From: Limivivens faecihominis
Lineage (GTDB): Bacteria > Bacillota > Clostridia > Lachnospirales > Lachnospiraceae
Direction of reading: 5' to 3'
Assembly: GCF_020686945.1 (NCBI RefSeq)
Contig: NZ_JAJEPR010000002.1
Coordinates: 124,001 to 188,000 of the forward strand
DNA: 64,000 bases
This document shows positions 15,986 through 24,056 of the stretch, in pieces. Position 1 is the stretch's first letter. Each line of letters starts with the position of its first letter. Both the position numbers and the translations under genes were made by a program. The notes under the pieces are model-generated. The model worked only from the letters and a program-made list of their open reading frames with translations. It was not told where the DNA came from and searched no databases.

Positions 15986-15991
15986 ATTTTT

Positions 15992-17464
15992 ATGGAAGAA
16001 TTTCATCTCTATAAAGACATCAAAGCCCGGACCGGCGGGGAGATCTTCCTGGGAGTGGTAGGACCTGTCCGTACCGGAAAGTCTACCTTTGTCCGGCACT
16101 TTATGGAGCTTCTGGTGCTGCCGAACCTGAAAGACAATGAGAAAAAGATTGCCACAGACGAACTGCCCACCAGCGGCAAAGGAAAGACAATCACGACAGT
16201 GGAACCCAAATTTGTGCCCAAGGAGGCGGCTCTTTTAAGGCTTCCCGATCAGACAGAGCTGAAGGTCCGGCTGGTGGATTGCGTGGGCTTTCCTGTGACC
16301 GGAGCCGACGGCATCACGGAGAAGGAAAAGCCCCGCATGGTAAAAACGCCCTGGGCGGAAGAAGAGATGCCCTTTGAAAAGGCGGCCTCCATGGGGACCG
16401 AGAAGGTTATCCGGGATCACGCCACGGCCGGGATTCTTATCACCTCCGACGGTTCTTTTGGGGAACTGGGGCGGGAGAGTTTCCCTGAGGCGGAAAAACG
16501 GACGGCGGAAGAGCTTCAGAAGACCGGGAAGCCCTGCATCGCTCTTATCAACAGCGCAGATCCTTATGGAAAAACCGCTATGGATACAGTGGAGCTTTTT
16601 GAGAAGGAGTACGGAATGGCTGCCATGGCCGTCAACCTGGAACGGCTGAGTGTGGAGGACGTTCAGCGGATCTTAAAGAAGATTCTCTATGAATTTCCGC
16701 TGGTACGGGTGGAGTTTTACATTCCGAAATGGACAGAGACTCTGGAGGCGGAGCATCCCGTGAAAAAGGCTCTGCTGGAGAAAGCCGGAGAGATTCTCTC
16801 CAAAGTAACCCATATCCGGGATCTGAAGGAGGAGAGCCTTTTTAAAACGGAAGCGCCCTGCATCAGCGGAATCCGCATGGAAGGCGTGATTCTTGCTCGG
16901 GGAGCTGTGAAGATTCGTATGGAGGTCGATGATACATACTATTACGCCATGCTGAGCGGCCTTGCCGGCGTGGAGCTTAAGGGAGAGTATCAGCTGATTT
17001 CCATGATCCGGGAGCTGGCGGAGAAAAAGAAGGCCTACGAGAAGGTGGAGGCGGCGATTCAGTCTGTGGAGAGTACCGGTTATGGCGTGATTCTGCCGGA
17101 ACAGTCAGAGATCACTCTCGACGAGCCCACGGTGATCCATCAGGGAAGCAAATACGGCGTGAAAATCCGGGCCATGAGTCCCTCGATTCATCTCATCCGG
17201 GCAGATATCGAGACGGAGATCGCTCCCATCGTGGGAAGCGAGGCCCAGGCGGAAGATCTCATCGCCTATATTCGGGAAAATTCCAAAAGTGAGGAAGGCA
17301 TCTGGAACACGAACATCTTCGGAAAATCCGTGGAACAGCTTGTGGGGGACGGTATCCGCACCCGCCTTGCCGTTATTGGTGAAGAAAGCCAGAAGAAGCT
17401 CCAGGACACGATGAGACGCATCGTCAACGAGTCCAAGGGAAGACTGATCTGTATTATTATCTAA
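15992..17464 (+). CDS. spoIVA: Stage IV sporulation protein A
   Basis: This 490-residue ATPase is the spore-coat basement-layer protein that polymerises on the forespore surface. The Walker A motif GPVRTGKST lies near residues 23-31, preceded by the family opening YKDIKARTGGEIFLGVVG. LVDCVGFPVTGADG is the Walker B/switch region. The C-terminus ends GRLICIII, the segment that interacts with SpoVM in Bacillus. Length agrees with the family (about 492). It has its own leader with an RBS-hiding hairpin and ends in a strong terminator. Confidence 0.96.
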   Translation: MEEFHLYKDIKARTGGEIFLGVVGPVRTGKSTFVRHFMELLVLPNLKDNEKKIATDELPTSGKGKTITTVEPKFVPKEAALLRLPDQTELKVRLVDCVGFPVTGADGITEKEKPRMVKTPWAEEEMPFEKAASMGTEKVIRDHATAGILITSDGSFGELGRESFPEAEKRTAEELQKTGKPCIALINSADPYGKTAMDTVELFEKEYGMAAMAVNLERLSVEDVQRILKKILYEFPLVRVEFYIPKWTETLEAEHPVKKALLEKAGEILSKVTHIRDLKEESLFKTEAPCISGIRMEGVILARGAVKIRMEVDDTYYYAMLSGLAGVELKGEYQLISMIRELAEKKKAYEKVEAAIQSVESTGYGVILPEQSEITLDEPTVIHQGSKYGVKIRAMSPSIHLIRADIETEIAPIVGSEAQAEDLIAYIRENSKSEEGIWNTNIFGKSVEQLVGDGIRTRLAVIGEESQKKLQDTMRRIVNESKGRLICIII

Positions 17465-17472
17465 AAAATCTG

Positions 17473-17516
17473 AAGCCAGAACTGAGTGGGGAAAAGTTGC
17501 CGGTTCTGGCTTTTTT
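17473..17516 (+). terminator. Intrinsic terminator of spoIVA
   Basis: AAGCCAGAAC (17473-17482) pairs with GTTCTGGCTT (17503-17512), followed by a T6 tract at 17511-17516. Confidence 0.85.
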
Positions 17517-17582
17517 GCATGGAAAAAGAGGCATTTTCTTCCCGTACGGAGAACCCCGTCGAAAGAAATTCCTAAGAAAAAT

Positions 17583-17611
17583 TTGACAAATCCTAAGATA
17601 TGACGTATAAT
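17583..17611 (+). promoter_or_regulatory. Consensus sigma-A promoter
   Basis: Perfect TTGACA (17583-17588) and perfect TATAAT (17606-17611) with a 17-bp spacer, driving the secreted cell-wall-binding protein. This is the strongest-looking promoter in the window. Confidence 0.9.
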
Positions 17612-17672
17612 GGCTACAACTAGTTAACAGATTTGTAATACTTTTTTGAAAAGAACTATTAGGGGGACTAGT

Positions 17673-19058
17673 ATGAAAACAAAATTCCTTATGATTGCGG
17701 CCGGTTTCATGGCAGCTGCGGTGTGCTTTACGCCACAGACGGCCAGCGCTGCGAAAAGCAAGAGCGTATCCACAGTGACGGCGACCACGCAGACGCGCAG
17801 GAAACTGGGCTGGGTCAGAGAAGGAGGAAAATGGTATTGCTATCGTGCCAACGGTGAAAAAGCCAGAGGCCTGGTTGCCTATAAGCATAACTGGTACTAC
17901 ACGGACAAGCAGACCGGAGCGATGGTGACTGGCTGGGTAACTTTGAACGGAAAGCCGCGATACTTCCGCAAAGCGGGCGGATATATGATCCGCAGCGGAC
18001 TCTGGAGACTGGACGGAAAGCTTTACTATTTTCAGCATACCAATACGATCTTAACAGATGGAACCCTGACGAAGGGCTGGCAGACCATTAAAAATAAGGA
18101 TTATTATTTTGGCGATGACGGAGCAGCTGTCAGCGGCTTCCATGTGATTGACGGCACTACATATTATTTCCGGGCGAAGATCTGCTACAAAGCCACCGGC
18201 TGGCTGACGATCAACGGCAAGCGGTATCATTTCAACACCAGCGATTCTTCCAGAGCCAATGGAGCTATGGATACCGGTCTTGTGACCATCGACGGAAGCC
18301 AGTATTTCTTCGATGAAAAGGGTGTCATGATCACCGATGATTTTGATGCCAACGGCAAACATTATTCTTTTAGTGCCGATGGTAAATGTACGATTACGGA
18401 TGCCAACAGCGGAAGCAATGACGCGGATGACAGTAGCAATACAAATAAGGACGGGCTCTCCGATGAGTTTCTGTTCTTTACGATCTATGAGTCCGGCAGA
18501 AGCGATGATTTCTATCAGGGCTATAATCAGACCGGCGGAGATCACGGAAACGCCTGCGGAAAATATCAGTTTGATTACCGGTATTCTCTGCTTCCCTTTG
18601 TAAAGTACTGTTACCAGAAGGATCCGGTATTCTTTAGGGAGTTTAAGATTTATGCAAGTCTTTCCCTTCTCCAGAAGAGCAAGCTCCAGGGCAATACCGC
18701 TTTCTACCGCGCATGGAATACGATCTTCAGCAGAAACAAAGTAAAATTTGCCAACTATCAGGATCAGTACGCGAAGCAGGAATATTATGATATCACCGAG
18801 CGTTATCTTTCCAAATACGGCATTGATATGAGCAAAAGACCGGATGTGGTCAAAGGAGCTGTGTACAGCTATTCCATCCAGCATGGACAGCTCTCAGCGG
18901 CCAATGCAGTCGTTGCAGCCAAGATCAGCAATTCCACCAGCGACAGTGAATTTCTTCGACTCCTATATTACTACCGTATGAAACAGTATCCGGCTTACGT
19001 CAGCCGCTACCGTTCCGAGTATGCACAGGCGCTGAGCCTTTTGAGAAAAGCAGCATAA
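17673..19058 (+). CDS. Secreted protein with cell-wall-binding repeats and a lysozyme-like C-terminal domain
   Basis: The 461-residue protein starts at 17673, where AGGGGG precedes the ATG; an upstream TTG in frame is unlikely. A signal peptide ends near TASA. Residues ~45-250 are aromatic/glycine repeats of the CW_binding (choline/glucan-binding) type, for example GWVTLNGKPRYFRKAGGYM and GWLTINGKRYHF. After an Asp/Ser/Asn linker, the last ~200 residues form a domain starting LFFTIYESGRSDDFY, with GNACGKYQFDYRY. That pattern (Glu followed by GxYQFD) resembles lysozyme/transglycosylase-like folds, so a peptidoglycan hydrolase is plausible but not proven. It is monocistronic with a strong promoter and terminator. 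Confidence 0.78.
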   Translation: MKTKFLMIAAGFMAAAVCFTPQTASAAKSKSVSTVTATTQTRRKLGWVREGGKWYCYRANGEKARGLVAYKHNWYYTDKQTGAMVTGWVTLNGKPRYFRKAGGYMIRSGLWRLDGKLYYFQHTNTILTDGTLTKGWQTIKNKDYYFGDDGAAVSGFHVIDGTTYYFRAKICYKATGWLTINGKRYHFNTSDSSRANGAMDTGLVTIDGSQYFFDEKGVMITDDFDANGKHYSFSADGKCTITDANSGSNDADDSSNTNKDGLSDEFLFFTIYESGRSDDFYQGYNQTGGDHGNACGKYQFDYRYSLLPFVKYCYQKDPVFFREFKIYASLSLLQKSKLQGNTAFYRAWNTIFSRNKVKFANYQDQYAKQEYYDITERYLSKYGIDMSKRPDVVKGAVYSYSIQHGQLSAANAVVAAKISNSTSDSEFLRLLYYYRMKQYPAYVSRYRSEYAQALSLLRKAA

Positions 19059-19064
19059 ACAAAG

Positions 19065-19096
19065 AGCCTTCCGGTTTCTTCCGGAAGGCTTTTTTT
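19065..19096 (+). terminator. Intrinsic terminator
   Basis: AGCCTTCCGG (19065-19074) and CCGGAAGGCT (19081-19090) form a perfect 10-bp stem with a 6-nt loop, followed by a T-run. Confidence 0.9.
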
Positions 19097-19106
19097 CGCC
19101 CGAGTC

Positions 19107-19136
19107 TTGCTATCCGGGCGGCTTTTATGGTATGAT
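19107..19136 (+). promoter_or_regulatory. Promoter of the cobT operon
   Basis: TTGCTA (19107-19112) and TATGAT (19131-19136) are 18 bp apart. The ~70-nt leader contains a small GGTCT/AGACC hairpin but is too short for a cobalamin riboswitch. Confidence 0.55.
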
Positions 19137-19209
19137 GTGGAAGGTCTGACGGAAGACCGAAATCATAACAGATTTTTAAAAGATTACATAGAAGAAAAGA
19201 GGAACTTAC

Positions 19210-20259
19210 ATGACATTAGAAGAAGCAAAAAAAGCCATAAAAGAACCGGATCAGCAGGCGATGGAACTCTGCAAGCGCCGCTGGGACAGCATCGCCAAAC
19301 CGCTTCACAGTCTTGGAAAGCTGGAGGACAATCTGGTGAAAATCGCCGGTATTACAGGAAGCGCCGATATTCATCTGGAGAAAAAAGCCCTCGTGACCAT
19401 GTGTGCGGATAACGGCGTTGTGGAGGAAGGTGTGACCCAGACCGGTCAGGAAGTGACCGCGATTGTGACAGACAATTTCCTGAACAAAAAGGCCACGGCC
19501 AGCATCCTCTGTTCCATGGCCGGGGCGGATATTTTTCCCGTGGATATCGGCGTGGCGGCAGAGACTCACGTCATCGACCGGAAGATCGCTTGGGGCACGA
19601 AGAACATGACCAAAGGCCCGGCTATGACCCGCGAGGAGGCCCAGCAGGCTCTGGAGACCGGTATTTCCATGGTGGAAGAACTGAAAAATAAAGGCTATTC
19701 CCTGATTGCCACCGGCGAGATGGGTATCGGAAACACGACTACCAGCAGCGCTGTGGCCTCCGTTCTCCTGAACGAAGAGGTGGAAAAAATGACCGGCCGG
19801 GGCGCCGGCCTTTCCTCCGAGGGAATGACACGGAAGATCAACGCTATCAAAAAAGCGATCGAGATCAATCAGCCGGACCCGACGGACGGCGTGGACGTTC
19901 TCTCAAAGGTGGGCGGTTTTGATATAGCAGGTATGGCAGGCCTCTTCATCGGCGGAGCTGTCTATGGCGTGCCCATCGTGATCGATGGCTTTATTTCCGC
20001 AGTGGCAGCCCTGGCAGCAGCCAGAATCTGCCCCCTGGTAAAAGAATACATGCTGGCTTCCCACGTTTCCAAAGAGCCTGCGGCTCATCTGATTCTGGAG
20101 GCTCTGGGCCTTTCTGCTCCACTGCACTGCGATATGTGCCTGGGCGAAGGCACTGGTGCTGTGGTCCTTTTCCCCATTCTGGACCTGGCCTGCGGCGTAT
20201 ACAACGGAATGAGTACCTTCCAGGATATTCAGGTGGAAGAGTACAAGCCTCTGGCGTAA
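19210..20259 (+). CDS. cobT: Nicotinate-nucleotide--dimethylbenzimidazole phosphoribosyltransferase
   Basis: This 349-residue enzyme activates the lower-ligand base of cobalamin by transferring phosphoribose from nicotinate mononucleotide. Family motifs are KPLHSLGKLEDNLVKIAGI near the N-terminus, GEMGIGNTTTSSA around residue 175, and the C-terminal CDMCLGEGTGAVV carrying the catalytic glutamate. It is the first gene of a five-gene salvage operon; cobU begins at the base following its stop codon. No corrin-ring synthesis genes are present in the window, so salvage of imported corrinoids is the likely role. Confidence 0.95.
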   Translation: MTLEEAKKAIKEPDQQAMELCKRRWDSIAKPLHSLGKLEDNLVKIAGITGSADIHLEKKALVTMCADNGVVEEGVTQTGQEVTAIVTDNFLNKKATASILCSMAGADIFPVDIGVAAETHVIDRKIAWGTKNMTKGPAMTREEAQQALETGISMVEELKNKGYSLIATGEMGIGNTTTSSAVASVLLNEEVEKMTGRGAGLSSEGMTRKINAIKKAIEINQPDPTDGVDVLSKVGGFDIAGMAGLFIGGAVYGVPIVIDGFISAVAALAAARICPLVKEYMLASHVSKEPAAHLILEALGLSAPLHCDMCLGEGTGAVVLFPILDLACGVYNGMSTFQDIQVEEYKPLA

Positions 20260-20787
20260 ATGTTTTTTGTTGTCACCGGAGGAAGCGGCAGCGGAAAGTC
20301 CGCTTTTGCCGAGAAACTGACGGCGTCTCTCGGGGAAGGACGCCGGATCTACATTGCCACCATGATGTGCTTTGATGAGGAAGGAAAGAAACGGATCAGC
20401 CGCCACCGGGCCATGCGGGCGGACAAGCATTTTGAGACGCTGGAGCGGTACACGGATCTTTGCGGACTTGAAGTTCCGGAGGATTCCATCCTGCTTCTCG
20501 AGTGTATGTCAAACCTTGTGGCCAACGAGATGTTTGACGAGAGCGGCGCGAAAGAGGGAACAGTGGAGGCTGTGGTGGAAGGCCTCCACCACCTCCGGAA
20601 AAAAGCCCGTCATCTGGTGGTGGTGACGAATGAGATTTTTTCAGACGGACTAGAATATGACCCGGAGACAAAGAAATATCAGGCTTACCTCGGCGCGGTG
20701 AACTGTCGCATGGCGGAGGAAGCGGATGGTTTTTATGAGGTGGTCTACGGGCTTCCGCTTGTGAGAAAAGGAGAGTATCGGTTATGA
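20260..20787 (+). CDS. cobU: Adenosylcobinamide kinase/adenosylcobinamide-phosphate guanylyltransferase
   Basis: This 175-residue protein phosphorylates adenosylcobinamide and then transfers GMP to it. The P-loop GGSGSGKSAFAEKL lies at residues 6-19, followed by YIATMMCFDEEGKKRISRHR, where the His of RHRxxR is the GMP-accepting position in characterised CobU. It ends with ADGFYEVVYGLPLVRKG. The ATG directly abuts the cobT stop codon, and it overlaps cobS by 4 nt. A second, divergent CobU-like gene lies two genes downstream. Confidence 0.9.
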   Translation: MFFVVTGGSGSGKSAFAEKLTASLGEGRRIYIATMMCFDEEGKKRISRHRAMRADKHFETLERYTDLCGLEVPEDSILLLECMSNLVANEMFDESGAKEGTVEAVVEGLHHLRKKARHLVVVTNEIFSDGLEYDPETKKYQAYLGAVNCRMAEEADGFYEVVYGLPLVRKGEYRL

Positions 20788-21545
20788 ATCTGATTCGCAG
20801 CTTTTTTATCGCATTTTCCATGTATTCCAAGATCCCCATGCCCCGTACGGACTGGACGAAGGAGAGCATGCGCTATGCCATGTGCTTTTTTCCGGTTATC
20901 GGCGCGGTCATCGGGGGCCTGCTTTATCTTTGGATCTATCTTACCGGGGACAGCACCGGAAGCCTTTTCCGGGCCGCTGTGGCGGTTTTGATCCCTATTA
21001 TTATCACGGGAGGCATTCATCTGGATGGTCTTCTGGATACGGCGGACGCTTTGAGTTCCTATAAGAGTATGGAGGAAAAACTGGAGATTCTCAAGGATTC
21101 CCACACAGGAGCCTTCGCGATCATCGTGGGCGGCGCCTGGTTTATTCTGGCTCTGGGAACCTGGTCCGAGGTGCGCCTTGAAATGATGCCGGTGCTTGCC
21201 CTCTCCTTTGTGCTGTCGAGAGCTCTTTCCGGCCTGGCCGTCGTGATTTTTCCGAAGGCCAAGAATACGGGTCTTGCCGCCACCTTTTCTGAGATGGCAG
21301 TGAAGCGGACTGTGGCCATTACCATGATTGGTTTTATCCTGGTTTTCGGCGTGCTGGCGATTTATCTGAATCCGGTCTACGGCGTGCCCATGGATATCGC
21401 AGCAGGACTGGTATTTTTCTATTATTATCGGATGTCAAAAAATAAATTTGGGGGAATCACCGGGGATCTGGCAGGCTTTTTCCTGACAGTGTCCGAGCTT
21501 GCTATGGCCCTTACGGTCGTGGCGGTGTTCCTTATAAAGGGGTGA
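20784..21545 (+). CDS. cobS: Adenosylcobinamide-GDP ribazoletransferase (cobalamin synthase)
   Basis: This 253-residue integral membrane enzyme joins adenosylcobinamide-GDP and alpha-ribazole to complete adenosylcobalamin. It has the CobS hallmarks: the N-terminal FFIAFSMYSKIPMP, the metal-binding GGIHLDGLLDTADAL near residue 75, and several transmembrane helices, including FGGITGDLAGFFLTVSEL toward the C-terminus. The start codon overlaps the cobU stop. Confidence 0.95.
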   Translation: MNLIRSFFIAFSMYSKIPMPRTDWTKESMRYAMCFFPVIGAVIGGLLYLWIYLTGDSTGSLFRAAVAVLIPIIITGGIHLDGLLDTADALSSYKSMEEKLEILKDSHTGAFAIIVGGAWFILALGTWSEVRLEMMPVLALSFVLSRALSGLAVVIFPKAKNTGLAATFSEMAVKRTVAITMIGFILVFGVLAIYLNPVYGVPMDIAAGLVFFYYYRMSKNKFGGITGDLAGFFLTVSELAMALTVVAVFLIKG

Positions 21546-21549
21546 AAAG

Positions 21550-21948
21550 ATGAAAGTATTTGTCGGAGGCGCTTTTCAGGGAAAAAAGAAGGCGGCCATG
21601 GAGAAAACGGGACTCTGTGAAACCGATTTCCTTGACGGAGAGACCTGCACGAAAGAAGAACTTTTAACCGGAAAGGCCGTGAACCATTTTCACAGCTATA
21701 TCCGCCGGGCTTTGAAAGAAGAGCGTGAGGGGGCTCTGGATGCTTTTGTGCAGGAGCTTTTCCGGAAAAATCCTGACCTTGTCATTGTGTCCACGGAACT
21801 TGGCTATGGCATTGTTCCCATAGATGCTTTTGACCGTCTGTACCGGGAGAAGGTCGGGCGAATCCTCTGTAAGGCTGTGGAGCAGGCGGAGGAGGTTTAC
21901 CGGGTCGTTGCAGGAATCCCGGTCTGTATCAAAGGAGAGAAGGTATGA
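21550..21948 (+). CDS. CobU-like protein with degenerate P-loop
   Basis: This 132-residue protein resembles the CobU/CobP family but is shorter and divergent. The N-terminal VGGAFQGKKKAAMEK occupies the P-loop position, yet the Ser/Thr after GK is replaced by Lys. The C-terminal half, STELGYGIVPIDAFDR followed by VYRVVAGIPVCIKG, closely matches the canonical CobU ending (NEVGxGIVP, VAGxPxxLKG), which the other cobU of this operon has less clearly. The two proteins could therefore be complementary partial paralogs, or this one may be regulatory. It lies 4 nt after cobS and overlaps cobC by 4 nt. Confidence 0.75.
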   Translation: MKVFVGGAFQGKKKAAMEKTGLCETDFLDGETCTKEELLTGKAVNHFHSYIRRALKEEREGALDAFVQELFRKNPDLVIVSTELGYGIVPIDAFDRLYREKVGRILCKAVEQAEEVYRVVAGIPVCIKGEKV

Positions 21949-22526
21949 GAGTTGTTCTGATCCGTCATTCAAAGACGGCGGGAAATTTAAAGGGGCGCTA
22001 TATCGGAACCACCGACGAGCCACTCTGCGAGGAGGGCATCCGTCTGCTGGAGGGGAAAAACTATCCGGCGGCGGAGCTTGTCTATGTAAGCCCGATGAAG
22101 CGCTGCCGGGAGACGGCGAGTCTTATCTATCCGACGCTTACCCAGCGGGAGGAGCCGCTGCTCCGGGAATGTGATTTCGGGGATTTCGAGAATAAGAACT
22201 ATCTGGAGCTCAATGGAAATCCGGACTATCAGGCCTGGGTGGACAGCGGAGGAACCCTGCCTTTTCCGGGAGGAGAGAGCCGGGAGGCTTTTCAGGAACG
22301 CTGCCGGGAGGGCTTTTTGAAGATCATGAAAGAGGCCCTGACGAAAAAAAGAGAGACTGTCGCTGTGGTGGCCCACGGCGGGACGCTGATGAGCGTTCTT
22401 TCAGCCTTTGCAGTGCCGGAAAAACCTTTCTATGACTGGCAGGTGAAAAACGGCCGGGGCTTTTTATTAGAGGTTCCGGAGAATTTTCCAGAGAAAAGAG
22501 AACTCACGGTTCTGGAATCTTTGTGA
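21945..22526 (+). CDS. cobC: Histidine phosphatase family, probable alpha-ribazole phosphatase
   Basis: The 193-residue protein begins VVLIRHSKTAGNLKGRYIGT, the RHG phosphatase motif (Ser replacing the usual Gly after the catalytic His) with the GRYxGxTDxPL element common to CobC. The second catalytic histidine is in VAVVAHGGTLMS. As the last gene of the cobT-cobU-cobS operon, its likely reaction is dephosphorylation of alpha-ribazole-5-phosphate. Other broad-specificity RHG phosphatase roles cannot be excluded from sequence. Confidence 0.83.
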   Translation: MRVVLIRHSKTAGNLKGRYIGTTDEPLCEEGIRLLEGKNYPAAELVYVSPMKRCRETASLIYPTLTQREEPLLRECDFGDFENKNYLELNGNPDYQAWVDSGGTLPFPGGESREAFQERCREGFLKIMKEALTKKRETVAVVAHGGTLMSVLSAFAVPEKPFYDWQVKNGRGFLLEVPENFPEKRELTVLESL

Positions 22527-22542
22527 AAAAACGAACATATGG

Positions 22543-22571
22543 TTGATTTTGAAAAATGCCTGTGCTATGAT
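22543..22571 (+). promoter_or_regulatory. Promoter-like sequence overlapping the next start codon
   Basis: TTGATT (22543-22548) and TATGAT (22566-22571) are 17 bp apart. The -10 box contains the ATG (22567) that is the most natural start of the NusG-II protein. If the promoter is real, either translation starts further downstream or this promoter only supplements read-through from the cob operon. Confidence 0.4.
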
Positions 22572-22938
22572 AAAGAATAACGATAAGAAAAGAAACGATC
22601 TTTTTCTGGGAGCGGTGCTGTTTCTCGCGGCGGCCGTTCTTTTTCTGGGTCAGCATGTGTTCCGGGAAAAGGGAGCGGCTATTCAGGTGCTGGTGAAAGA
22701 TGAAGAATTTGGAACCTATCCCTTAAGCGAGGATCAGGAGATCCCGATTGGGGAGGGGAATATTCTTGCCATCAGCGGCGGAGAAGCCTTTATGAAATGG
22801 GCGGATTGTCCGGACAAGCTCTGCATCCACCAGGGGAAGATCTCCCATACGGGGGAAACCATCGCCTGTCTTCCCAACCGGGTGACGGTGCGGGTGATAA
22901 GCGGAGCTGCCTCAAATGTGGACAGCATTGCTGGATAA
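22567..22938 (+). CDS. NusG domain II-containing membrane-anchored protein
   Basis: A ~123-residue protein with one N-terminal membrane helix (LFLGAVLFLAAAVLFLGQHVF) and an extracytoplasmic NusG_II/DUF1312 domain. The domain shows WADCPDKLCIHQGKI and IACLPNRVTVRVI; the two CPDxxC-type cysteines and CLPN are diagnostic. Such proteins commonly neighbour Gx-type transporters and Rnf/FMN-binding systems; here the Gx transporter follows after 9 nt. Start choice is uncertain: no Shine-Dalgarno precedes the ATG at 22567, and it lies inside a promoter-like -10 box. Confidence 0.8.
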   Translation: MIKNNDKKRNDLFLGAVLFLAAAVLFLGQHVFREKGAAIQVLVKDEEFGTYPLSEDQEIPIGEGNILAISGGEAFMKWADCPDKLCIHQGKISHTGETIACLPNRVTVRVISGAASNVDSIAG

Positions 22939-22947
22939 GGAGAAGAG

Positions 22948-23448
22948 ATGAACAAAAAATCTCCGGCTTTCTATGGGGTTCTGGCTTCGCTGGCTCTGAT
23001 TGCCTCCTATGTGGAGTCTCTGGTGCCGCTGCCGGTGCCCGTTCCGGGCATTCGCTTAGGGCTTGCCAATGCGGTGGTTCTGGCGGTGCTGGAACTCTTC
23101 GGCTTTCGGGAGGCTTTCCTGGTGTCTGTGGTTCGGATTCTGCTTTCCGGCTTCCTTTTTGGAAATCTTTCCAGTATTTTTTACAGTCTGGGGGGAGGGC
23201 TTTTGAGCCTTCTGCTTATGAACCTTCTATATAAAAAGGGGAGCTTTGAAACTCTGGGAATCAGTATGGCGGGAGGCGTGGCCCACAATTTCGGCCAGCT
23301 TCTGGTGGCTTCCCTGGCGGTACAGAATTTAAGCCTTTTTTATTATTTTCCGGTTCTTCTGGGAGCCGGAGTCCTGACAGGAGCCGTCATTGGCATTCTG
23401 GATGGGGAGATCCTGAAAAGGATCAGGAAGAGAGGATACAGCGCATGA
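22948..23448 (+). CDS. Gx transporter family protein (heptaprenyl diphosphate synthase component I-like)
   Basis: This 166-residue hydrophobic protein matches the Hpre_diP_synt_I/Gx transporter family, membrane proteins related in layout to ECF S-components. Visible: VPGIRLGLANAVVLAVLELFG, VRILLSGFLFGNLSS and GGVAHNFGQLL, with about five membrane helices. Despite the historic family name, direct enzymatic evidence is lacking; small-molecule or precursor transport is the current inference. It pairs with the upstream NusG-II protein and overlaps ruvA by 4 nt. Confidence 0.85.
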   Translation: MNKKSPAFYGVLASLALIASYVESLVPLPVPVPGIRLGLANAVVLAVLELFGFREAFLVSVVRILLSGFLFGNLSSIFYSLGGGLLSLLLMNLLYKKGSFETLGISMAGGVAHNFGQLLVASLAVQNLSLFYYFPVLLGAGVLTGAVIGILDGEILKRIRKRGYSA

Positions 23449-24056
23449 TTTCATATGTAAGAGGAGAACTGGTGCAGGCTATGGATACCTATGCCGTTCT
23501 GGATGTCAACGGTTTCGGCCTTCGGGTCTTTCTGACGGGAAGGGATCTCTCAGCCCTGCCTCCAAACGGGGAAGAGGTCCGGTTTCACACCTATTTTATG
23601 GTGAAGGAGGACGCCATGCAGCTTTATGGCTTCCTGCGGCCCGACGACCTTGAGGTCTATAAGCTGCTCCTTGCTGTCAATGGCATTGGTCCCAAAGCGG
23701 CTATGGGGATTTTGTCGGCCCTGAGCGCCGACGATATCCGCTTTGCGGTTCTCTCCGGGGATGAGAAGACCATCACCAAAGCGCCGGGCATCGGCAAGAA
23801 GACGGCCCAGAAGCTGATTCTGGAGCTCAAGGATAAGTTCAGCCTGGAGGAAGCCTTTGACAAACGGCTGGAGAATGCAGGCAGCGTTCCGGCCGGTTCC
23901 GGCATCATGAACGATGCCAAAACGGAGGCAGTGGAGGCTCTGACAGCTCTCGGTTACTCCAACGCGGACGCTCTCCGGGCCGTGAAGAAGGCAGCTGTCT
24001 CCGATGAGATGGATACGGAAGAGATTCTGAAAGCGGCGCTCAAAAACATGTTCTAA
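23445..24056 (+). CDS. ruvA: Holliday junction branch migration protein RuvA
   Basis: This 203-residue DNA-binding subunit of RuvAB starts MISYVRGELVQ (OB fold), continues with YFMVKEDAMQLYGF, and has the two helix-hairpin-helix motifs LLAVNGIGPKAAMGIL and ITKAPGIGKKTAQKLILELKD. Domain III (ALTALGYSNADALRAVKKA), which contacts RuvB, is present. The gene overlaps the Gx transporter gene. Unusually for a ruvAB pair, about 165 bp of structured non-coding DNA separate it from ruvB. Confidence 0.96.
   Translation: MISYVRGELVQAMDTYAVLDVNGFGLRVFLTGRDLSALPPNGEEVRFHTYFMVKEDAMQLYGFLRPDDLEVYKLLLAVNGIGPKAAMGILSALSADDIRFAVLSGDEKTITKAPGIGKKTAQKLILELKDKFSLEEAFDKRLENAGSVPAGSGIMNDAKTEAVEALTALGYSNADALRAVKKAAVSDEMDTEEILKAALKNMF

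Noticed and set aside
19097..19209. Cobalamin riboswitch upstream of cobT
   Set aside because: Only about 70 nt separate promoter and start codon, and no B12-box-like conserved sequence is seen; the leader is too short for this riboswitch.
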